From positions 1-5,546 of the forward strand of contig JAQGOW010000378.1 in NCBI GenBank assembly GCA_028293405.1: a stretch of DNA of 5,546 nt. The letters are read 5' to 3'. The translations under genes were made by a program, and so were the position numbers. This DNA is from Verrucomicrobiales bacterium (GTDB lineage Bacteria > Verrucomicrobiota > Verrucomicrobiia > Limisphaerales > Palsa-1400). The notes beneath the pieces were generated by a model. The model had not been told where the DNA came from. It ran no database searches and saw nothing but the letters and a program-made list of their open reading frames with translations. Numbering within the stretch: position 1 is the first letter of the stretch; every line of letters starts with the position of its first letter. Positions 1 through 4,997 of this stretch are shown here, piece by piece.

Positions 1-23
1 CTGCAATTCTTCAAACGGTAATC

Positions 24-998
24 ATGCAAACAGATTTTCTCAACGCGCTCTCGGAAAACTTGCTCTCCCCCGCCGTCCTGTTCTTCGGCCTGGGCATTAT
101 TGCGGCGCTTATCAAAAGCGATTTGAAATTCCCTGAGGCGCTTTATGTCACGTTGACGATTTACCTGCTCACCGCGCTCGGTTTTAAGGGGGGTGTGGCG
201 ATTCACGAAGCCGGCATTGGCACCGTGATTTTGCCCGCGCTCGAAGCGACGCTGCTGGGCACACTGATTCCGCTGTGGACGTATCCGCTGCTGCGCTTCG
301 GCGGCAAGCTGCGCCCGGTGGACGCCGCAGCGATCGCCGCGCACTACGGTTCAGTGAGCGCGGTGACGTTCATCACGGCGACGAATTACCTCAAAGGCAT
401 CAACCAGCCTTATGAAAATTACGCCACCGCATTTCTCGCCCTCATGGAATCGCCGGCGATTATCGTTGGTGTGCTGCTCTGCAGAATGACGCTGAACCGC
501 TCCAGTTCCATCTTCAACGGCTCGCTCAAAGGTCTGCTGCGCGAAGCGGTCTTCGGGCGCAGCGTGTTTCTGCTCGTCGGCGCGTTGGTCGTGGGGATGT
601 TGTGCGGGAAGGCAGGCATGGAGAAAGTTGAACCGTTCTTCGTGACGCCGTTTCAAGGCGTGCTCGCGCTGTTCCTTCTTGAAATGGGAATGGTCGCTGG
701 CCAGCGCCTCGGCGATCTGAAAAAAGTCGGGCCGTTCCTCGTGGCGTTCGGAATCATTATACCACTCTTGCACGGCTGCCTCGGCGTGCTCCTCGGCAAA
801 TGGGTTGGTTTGAGCCTGGGCGGGACGACGCTTATGGGCGTGCTCGCCGCGAGCGCGAGCTACATTGCCGCGCCCGCCGCCATGCGGCTATCGCTGCCGG
901 AAGCGAATCCCGCGCTGTATCTGACATCCTCGCTGGCGATCAACATTTCGGTCGGCATCCCGATCTATTACGCGTTGGCAAAATATTCTTTGAACTGA
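24..998 (+). CDS. sbtA: SbtA-type sodium-dependent bicarbonate transporter
   Basis: Inner-membrane symporter of the SbtA (formerly DUF897) family, which in cyanobacteria imports HCO3- with Na+. The 324-residue protein is almost wholly hydrophobic, with about ten membrane segments arranged as two halves. A short polar linker at roughly residues 154-176 separates them. The first half carries the conserved HYGSVSAVTF stretch (107-116), where the family binds bicarbonate. The second half carries the matching conserved ASASYIAAPAAMRLSLPEAN stretch (276-295), followed by the TSSLAINISVGIP segment. Cyanobacterial SbtA is somewhat longer (about 370 residues), mainly because of a larger cytosolic linker, so this is a short-linker, non-cyanobacterial form. 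The ATG at 24 is the first in frame and gives a full N-terminus; no strong Shine-Dalgarno is visible. A SbtB-like regulator begins 10 bases downstream, which supports the assignment. Family membership is firm; the transported ion is inferred from the family. Confidence 0.92.
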   Translation: MQTDFLNALSENLLSPAVLFFGLGIIAALIKSDLKFPEALYVTLTIYLLTALGFKGGVAIHEAGIGTVILPALEATLLGTLIPLWTYPLLRFGGKLRPVDAAAIAAHYGSVSAVTFITATNYLKGINQPYENYATAFLALMESPAIIVGVLLCRMTLNRSSSIFNGSLKGLLREAVFGRSVFLLVGALVVGMLCGKAGMEKVEPFFVTPFQGVLALFLLEMGMVAGQRLGDLKKVGPFLVAFGIIIPLLHGCLGVLLGKWVGLSLGGTTLMGVLAASASYIAAPAAMRLSLPEANPALYLTSSLAINISVGIPIYYALAKYSLN

Positions 999-1008
999 AC
1001 CCTGCACC

Positions 1009-1310
1009 ATGAACACACATCCCATGAAGCTCGTCACCATCATCGGCGAAGCGCTGGCCCGCGAACCGCTCCGCAAACTCCTCGGCGAGGTTGGCACGCA
1101 CGGCTACACCCTTTTCACCGTCGAAGGTGAAGGCAACCACGGCAGCCGGACGGCGGACATTCAGGAGTTTGCCAACATCCAGCTGCAAGTCATCGTTCCG
1201 CCAGAGGTGTCGGATAAACTGTTGCAACGATTGGAGAAGGAATTTTTCCACAGTTCGCGATGGTCGCCTACGAAACCGACATCCGCGTCCTGCGGAGGGA
1301 AAAATTTTAA
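1009..1310 (+). pseudogene. sbtB: SbtB-like PII-family regulator, frameshifted near 1243-1248
   Basis: PII-like trimeric signalling protein that in cyanobacteria binds adenine nucleotides (cAMP, AMP, ADP, ATP) and controls SbtA. The reading frame opens as MKLVTIIGEALAREPLRKLL, then has a Gly-rich T-loop region (VEGEGNHGSR, residues 38-47) and a FANIQLQVIVPPEVSDKLL beta-alpha block (54-72), all typical of SbtB. After EKEFF (residue 80) the frame departs from the family. One frame back, the expected ending is found at once: PQFAMVAYETDIRVLRREKF, then TAA at 1308-1310. One missing T in the run 1243-1247 would restore a 100-residue protein, the usual SbtB length. Read literally, the original frame runs on to 1410 with an unrelated tail. 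Translation may start at 1009 or, leaving five fewer residues, at the Met of MKLVT (1024). The C-terminal CGPxGC redox loop seen in some SbtB proteins is absent. It probably shares a transcript with sbtA. Confidence 0.82.
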
Positions 1311-1477
1311 GCGTTGCAACGTGAATGACGCAATGGGGACTGGGGCACCTTGCGGCAGCAGCAATTGTCAATTGGCCAGTGCCGATGGACAGGTTATGTT
1401 GGTGCAGTGAACCGACCGTTGCACGCGGTGGTGTTTGCCGGATGGTGCGTGCATTTCCAGGTTGGCACAAAAAAGAC
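1311..1477. other. Gap between sbtB and the SRPBCC gene
   Basis: No recognisable gene lies in these 167 bases. Just after the sbtB stop is a perfect 10-base palindrome, CGTTGCAACG (1312-1321). Further on, TGCACGC (1420-1426) and GCGTGCA (1447-1453) form a 7-base inverted repeat with a 20-base spacer. Neither is followed by a T-run, so neither looks like a classic intrinsic terminator. Either could be an operator or a weak hairpin. The gap is the largest within the plus-strand gene set, so it is the likeliest place for a promoter driving the downstream trio, though I could not pick out convincing -35/-10 boxes. Confidence 0.3.
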
Positions 1478-1953
1478 ATGATCGTCCGTGAATTCCGATC
1501 CGAACTGTGGCTGCCTTTGGCGCCGGAGAAGCTCTTTCCGTTCTTCGCGGATGCCGCGAACCTGGATGCCATTACTCCGTCGTGGCTGCATTTTCAGATT
1601 GTCACACCGCGCCCGATCGAGATGAAGGCCGGCGCGTTGATTGATTATCGGCTGTGTGTTCACGGGTTGCCGTCGCGCTGGCGCACGCGATCAATGTCTG
1701 GGAGCCGCCATATCTGTTCGCCGATGAACAGATCCGCGGCCCCTATCGGCAATGGATTCACGAGCACACGTTCGAGGCGCGCGACGGCGGCACGCTCGTC
1801 CGCGACCATGTTCGATACGCCGTGCTGCTCGATTTCATGGTTCATCGCTGGTTCGTGCGCCCGGACATCGAACGGATTTTTGCGTTTCGCACAGAAGCAT
1901 TGCGAAACCGATTTGGACTTTCAAAAACTGGTTCACCGATCACTCGCGACTGA
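1478..1953 (+). pseudogene. SRPBCC (START/Bet v 1-like) ligand-binding protein, frameshifted near 1688
   Basis: Small cytosolic protein of the SRPBCC superfamily, a helix-grip fold with a hydrophobic ligand cavity; the ligand is unknown. From ATG 1478 it begins MIVREFRSELWLPLAPEKLF, then FFADAANLDAITPSWLHFQI and GALIDYRLCVHGLPSRWRT. This is the usual opening of this subgroup, in which the first strand and helix precede the Asn-Leu-(x)-Ile-Thr-Pro motif. The frame then becomes nonsense, while one frame back reads INVWEPPYLFADEQIRGPYR, then a W-x-HEHTFE segment, GGTLVRDHVRYAV and the C-terminal helix FVRPDIERIFAFRTEALRNRF, with TGA at 1951-1953. Adding one base between 1688 and 1690 (CG-N-ATC) gives a continuous protein of 158 residues, normal for the family. 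Upstream in-frame Mets exist but encode no family sequence; AAAAAAGA just before 1478 may serve as a weak ribosome site. tspO begins 6 bases after the stop. Confidence 0.8.
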
Positions 1954-1959
1954 ATTCTC

Positions 1960-2451
1960 ATGAGCGCAATAGCTTCAAAACGTTTCGATTTTCACATCGC
2001 CACTGGTTTGATCGGCTGGCTGCTCGCTTGCTTCGCCGCGGCGTCGATGGGTGCCTTATTCATGCCCGGAGAATGGTATGCGGCTCTGAAGAAGCCATCG
2101 TGGAATCCGCCCGGCTGGATCTTTGGCCCGGTATGGTCAGCGCTCTACACAATGATGGCAGTGGCTGCCTGGTTGGTGTGGAAGCGTGGAGGATTTGCGG
2201 CACAATGTCGACCGCTGACAGTCTTCCTTATGCAACTCACGCTTAACGCAGTGTGGACGCCGCTGTTCTTCGGGCTGCATTGGACCGGCGCGGCATTCGT
2301 TGAAATCGTGCTGCTTTGGATGGCGATTGCCGCGACGATCGCCGTCTTCCGTCCTGTCAGCCGTGCCGCCGCCTGGTTGCTTGTGCCTTACCTGGCGTGG
2401 GCGAGCTTTGCCGCTGTGCTGAACTTCAGCCTCTGGCGCTTGAACTCCTGA
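1960..2451 (+). CDS. tspO: TspO/MBR family tryptophan-rich sensory protein
   Basis: Five-helix membrane protein of the TspO/peripheral benzodiazepine receptor family. Members bind porphyrins such as protoporphyrin IX, and in bacteria affect tetrapyrrole handling and stress- or light-dependent regulation. The 163 residues match the family's usual 150-170. Diagnostic motifs are WYAALKKPSWNPPGWIFGPVW (split here as WYAALKKPSW at 39-48 and NPPGWIFGPVW at 49-59), LNAVWTPLFFG (95-105), and the last-helix PYLAWASFAAVLNFSLWRLN (143-162), which includes the region of the cholesterol/porphyrin-binding motif. Five hydrophobic segments fall near 14-34, 55-75, 85-105, 110-130 and 135-158. ATG 1960 lies 6 bases after the SRPBCC stop with no clear Shine-Dalgarno, so translation is probably coupled to the gene before it. 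It is intact, unlike both of its neighbours. Confidence 0.93.
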   Translation: MSAIASKRFDFHIATGLIGWLLACFAAASMGALFMPGEWYAALKKPSWNPPGWIFGPVWSALYTMMAVAAWLVWKRGGFAAQCRPLTVFLMQLTLNAVWTPLFFGLHWTGAAFVEIVLLWMAIAATIAVFRPVSRAAAWLLVPYLAWASFAAVLNFSLWRLNS

Positions 2452-2466
2452 CTGTTCCAACATCCG

Positions 2467-3065
2467 ATGACGACAAACTTTGCAATCTCGCCGCGCCGAT
2501 TCGCCATGCTCGCGTGGGCGTGCCTAAGTTTGAGTATGAACGCTGAAACACCTTCCGAGAAACTGCTGTTCGACCTCACAACCACGACCAACTTGACCGG
2601 TTGGCAAATCGTGAACGACGATGTCATGGGCGGAGTTTCCACGAGCCGCTTTGAGGTAACGACAAACGGCAGCGCGGCCTTTAGCGGCGCAGTGTCGCTG
2701 GAGAACAATGGCGGGTTTGCCTCGGTCCGTTCGTCGCCCGTCCGCCATAGTATCGCAGGTCTCCACGCCTTCGTCGTGGGTGTGCGCGGCGAGGGGAAGC
2801 GCTACAAACTCACCGTGCGGACAGAAATGAGTTTTGATGCACCACTTTACCAGTGTGCTTCACGACGAAGCGCGGTGTGTGGGAAGAACACAAACTACCC
2901 TTGAAGGATTTCGTGCCGACATTTCGCGGACGAGTTTTAACCGACGCGCCGCCGCTCAATCCAGCCAAGGTTTCTTCGGTGGGCTTGCTGATTTCTGATA
3001 AGCAGGCCGGCCCATTCCACCTCGAAGTAGCGTGGATCAAAGGATCACATCCGACAGTTAAATGA
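2467..3065 (+). pseudogene. CIA30 / NDUFAF1-like protein with signal peptide, frameshifted near 2857-2861
   Basis: Belongs to the CIA30 family (complex I intermediate-associated protein 30; a galactose-binding-like beta-sandwich). The mitochondrial member assists complex I assembly; the role of bacterial members is not known. Residues 1-27 look like a signal peptide (RRFAMLAWACLSLSMNA, then ETP), so the product would be exported. The mature part has the family hallmarks GWQIVNDDVMGGVSTSRF and GGFASVRSSP. After SFDAPLYQC the frame is lost, while the -1 frame reads FTTKRGVWEEHKLPLKDFVP and then TFRGRVL, the expected next block. It ends with SSVGLLISDKQAGPFHLEV and WIKG, stop TGA at 3063-3065. 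One missing base at 2857-2861 (most simply a T, GCT-TTC) explains it; the repaired protein has 199 residues. The gene starts 15 bases after tspO. An alternative start is ATG 2506, which leaves only the hydrophobic core of the signal. Confidence 0.82.
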
Positions 3066-3089
3066 ACGGCACGCTCAGGAGCAGTCAGA

Positions 3090-3127
3090 ACATCGGTAAC
3101 ACTTCTGGTTCAATACATAGGTAACAC
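3090..3127. repeat. Pair of 13-base direct repeats, possible insertion-sequence end
   Basis: ACATCGGTAACAC (3090-3102) and ACATAGGTAACAC (3115-3127) match at 12 of 13 positions with a period of 25 bases. Read on the minus strand, the block begins TGTGTTACC and repeats GTGTTACC. This resembles the multi-repeat transposase-binding termini of IS21- or IS481-like elements, which often begin with TGT. No transposase gene or second end lies in the window, so it would be a solitary relic or the edge of a deleted element. The repeat is seen directly; the IS origin is inferred from layout only. Confidence 0.4.
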
Positions 3128-3139
3128 ATTTGATGAAAC

Positions 3140-3157
3140 AATGTTTGAACATTTTTT
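3140..3157 (+). terminator. Weak hairpin plus T-run in the convergent gap
   Basis: AATGTT (3140-3145) and AACATT (3148-3153) are exact inverted arms around TG, and the second arm runs into T's to 3157. It lies 75 bases after the CIA30 gene, in the gap between convergent genes, where a terminator is expected. The stem is short and AT-rich with a tiny loop, so it may be weak or chance. A second inverted pair, ATCGAC (3171-3176) and GTCGAT (3188-3193), lies closer to the end of the minus-strand operon but has no T-run. Confidence 0.25.
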
Positions 3158-3219
3158 ACCGAACAGATGCATCGACTATCTAGCACTGTCGATTCCTGCT
3201 CGTTCAAACAAGATTTCCG

Positions 3220-4110
3220 CTAACGATGGAGAACCTCGGCAACTCTGGATTCCACTTCCTCTGGCGTCCACACATTGCTGCGCCAGATGTGGACGAGCTT
3301 TCCATCGGGCGAGATCAGTGCCGTGCGGAGATCGTGACTGTAACCGTTCGCATCTTTCTCCTTAATCAAACCGAACAGTCTGGCGACATAGTCGATCTGT
3401 TGTTGGGTCCCGGTGGCAAGTGACCACAGATTGCTCCGCGCGCCAAAGCGTTTGCCGTAATCTTTCATTACCGCAGGCGTGTCGAATTGCGGATCAAAAC
3501 TCACGCTGATGAGGTGGGTCTTGCCGGGGAATTTTTTGCCGAGCCGATCCTGAAGTTCTGAAAACCGATTGGAGATGAGCGGGCAGAAATTGGGTAATGG
3601 GCAACGCGTGTAAATGAAGGTCACCAACACCGCCGAACCCCGATAAGCATCCAGCTTCAAAGGCGCGCCGTCTTGATTCACCAATTCGAAGTCCGGCACC
3701 GCCTCGCCTGTTTCGATGCGGTCAGGATTCGCGACAGCAAGAGGTTGGGAAGCTGTTCGCGTTGTGCCGCTGACTTTGTCGATTTCCGACACCCACGAAT
3801 CATCTTTGGTGACGATGAGATGAAACTGCACAGCGTCGCCAGGAGCGAGGTCCGCCACTTGTTCGGGATGCCGCATCGTAAACGGCATCGTCATTGCCGG
3901 CATGAAATCCGGAATATCCTCGTGCGCGATGTGAACGGTCCTTCCGCCTGGCTCTATACTGACGATGCGTCCTGTGACGTTGAATACTTGTTCGCTTGCG
4001 ATTGGCGCAGTCGGTTTGACGATGGGAACCTGCCAATGTATGGCGACAGCGGACAAGACGATCGCGAGCGTCAGCGCCGTAAACGTAATGACAATCATTC
4101 GCGTTTTCAT
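3220..4110 (-). CDS. sco: SCO1/SenC copper chaperone with N-terminal CusF-like domain
   Basis: Membrane-anchored periplasmic copper protein of 296 residues. Residues 5-25 form a single hydrophobic anchor. Residues 43-112 are a CusF-like copper domain with the ligand cluster HEDIPDFMPAMTMPF (63-77): His63, Met73 and Met75 are kept, and Met70 stands where CusF has its copper-capping Trp. Residues 138-296 are a thioredoxin-fold SCO domain with TRCPLPNFCP (168-177), SFDPQFDTP (204-212), and the conserved His259 in GYSHDLRTALISPDG. The two Cys (170 and 176) are five residues apart (CX5C) rather than the classical CX3C. SCO proteins deliver copper to Cu(A) centres or act as thiol reductases there. 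The start chosen is ATG at 4110, which overlaps the nosY stop as ATGA. The open frame extends upstream to 4269, but that part lies inside nosY and resembles no protein. Stop TAG at 3222-3220. Last gene of the operon; a copper donor role for the NosFY target is inferred. Confidence 0.9.
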   Translation of the reverse strand: MKTRMIVITFTALTLAIVLSAVAIHWQVPIVKPTAPIASEQVFNVTGRIVSIEPGGRTVHIAHEDIPDFMPAMTMPFTMRHPEQVADLAPGDAVQFHLIVTKDDSWVSEIDKVSGTTRTASQPLAVANPDRIETGEAVPDFELVNQDGAPLKLDAYRGSAVLVTFIYTRCPLPNFCPLISNRFSELQDRLGKKFPGKTHLISVSFDPQFDTPAVMKDYGKRFGARSNLWSLATGTQQQIDYVARLFGLIKEKDANGYSHDLRTALISPDGKLVHIWRSNVWTPEEVESRVAEVLHR

Positions 4111-4997
4111 AAATCCAGGCGGCGCAGGCGCCAGAACCCCGAGCCGAGCGCAGCAGCGATCCAAGACGCAAACGCGAGCGCTATCACGGGAACCGGCACT
4201 TGTACGTCCATAGTCGCGGGCAAATTTATCGCGCGAAACAAATCGACAGGATTCGCCAGCAACGTCCAAGCAAGTATTCGTGTAGTCCCTGGTTTTGACT
4301 TAGGCACGTTATCACCGCCAATCTCAAAGGCCTGATGCATGTCAGCGATGGCGTTTACATGCATAGCGTCAGTGACCGATTCAATTTGCTTCGTCGCATC
4401 GTGTGACCGGCTCGAAACGACGACCCCGAGTGCGACCAAGTCAAAGACAAAGACAGCCGCGCACCAAGTGAGCAGCGCGACAACCAAAGACTGCACGCGC
4501 GTGCGGCACAAAATGGAAATCACCAAGCCGAGTCCAAGAAAAATAATTCCAAGCCCGAGCCCGGAAATCGCGAGCACAATAAACTGGCCTAGGCCGGTTC
4601 GCCCAGCGCCCAAACCAATCACGACACCAGCAATCACAAACCCGAGCCCGACTGGAAACGCCAACGCGAGGCAACCGCCGAAGAATTTCCCGATGAGCAA
4701 TTGCGCGCGACTAACACCGCTCGCTATGGACAATGCAATCGTGCGGTCTTCCCGCTCGCTCACGGCCAGGTCATGGCCCAGCAACAGCGCCAGAAGCGGC
4801 ACCAGATATTGAACAAGGTTAAGGAGACTGACGACAGTCCGCTCGTATCCCTGCCAGCCAATTTTTCCGATCTGGATTAGCCCAAATAGACTGGTCAGCG
4901 CAATCGCGCCGAGCCACACAGCGGTGCAGGCGATGACCCAACCGCTTCGGAAGCGATCGCTGAATTCTTTAAACGCGATGAGAGTGGTTGTCTTCAT
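4107..4997 (-). CDS. nosY: NosY-type ABC-2 permease
   Basis: Integral membrane subunit of an ABC exporter-like complex, 296 residues with about six membrane segments (near 20-42, 58-76, 105-130, 136-163, 168-195 and 268-288). Family signs are the N-terminal amphipathic IAFKEFSDRFRSGW, the cytoplasmic VSEREDRTIALSIASGVSR (79-97), FVFDLVALGVVV (183-194), and LLANPVDLFRAINLP near the C-terminus, all typical of NosY. In nitrous oxide reducers NosF, NosD and NosY form a membrane complex that matures the Cu sites of NosZ, probably by supplying sulfur and handling copper. Translation starts at ATG 4997, overlapping the nosF stop (ATGA), with a strong GGAGGAGA Shine-Dalgarno (5012-5005) 7 bases upstream inside nosF. 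The stop overlaps the sco start. A generic gliding/Cu-export type ABC-2 permease is the alternative; NosY is favoured by its partner ATPase and the copper gene beside it. Confidence 0.8.
   Translation of the reverse strand: MKTTTLIAFKEFSDRFRSGWVIACTAVWLGAIALTSLFGLIQIGKIGWQGYERTVVSLLNLVQYLVPLLALLLGHDLAVSEREDRTIALSIASGVSRAQLLIGKFFGGCLALAFPVGLGFVIAGVVIGLGAGRTGLGQFIVLAISGLGLGIIFLGLGLVISILCRTRVQSLVVALLTWCAAVFVFDLVALGVVVSSRSHDATKQIESVTDAMHVNAIADMHQAFEIGGDNVPKSKPGTTRILAWTLLANPVDLFRAINLPATMDVQVPVPVIALAFASWIAAALGSGFWRLRRLDL

Larger units (their letters stand above)
3066..3219. other. Convergent intergenic gap
   Basis: These 154 bases lie between the ends of the plus-strand gene set and the minus-strand copper operon. 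The stretch is visibly more AT-rich than the flanking genes and encodes nothing recognisable. It contains the direct-repeat pair at 3090-3127 and the hairpin at 3140-3157. TTTGAAC or its complement GTTCAAA recurs at 3144-3150 and 3202-3208. The composition and repeats fit an old insertion or deletion scar. Confidence 0.4.

Noticed and set aside
1325..1477. Upstream extension of the SRPBCC protein from ATG 1325
   Set aside because: The extra 51 residues match nothing in the family; the conserved N-terminus starts at the ATG at 1478.
940..1572. 210-residue open frame on the minus strand
   Set aside because: It spans the end of sbtA, all of sbtB and the start of the SRPBCC gene in antisense. 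It has low-complexity Arg/Ser-rich composition and no domain.
1688..2861. Programmed frameshifting as a shared explanation for the SRPBCC and CIA30 breaks
   Set aside because: The sites ACG-CGA-TCA and TGT-GCT-TCA are not slippery sequences. Lost bases are the simpler explanation.
3171..3193. ATCGAC/GTCGAT inverted repeat as a terminator for the copper operon
   Set aside because: Six-base arms with an 11-base loop and no T-run on the minus strand; insufficient for a terminator call.
4111..4269. N-terminal extension of 53 residues for the SCO protein
   Set aside because: It lies wholly inside nosY, has a Cys/Arg-rich composition unlike any domain, and would put the membrane anchor in mid-protein. 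ATG 4110 with the ATGA overlap is the better start.
3673..4335. 220-residue open frame on the plus strand
   Set aside because: Antisense to the sco and nosY genes. The composition is rich in Arg, His, Cys and Asp, typical of shadow frames in high-G+C DNA.
4339..4812. 157-residue open frame on the plus strand
   Set aside because: Antisense to nosY, rich in Ser, Thr, Pro and Lys, with no recognisable fold; nosY on the other strand is well supported.
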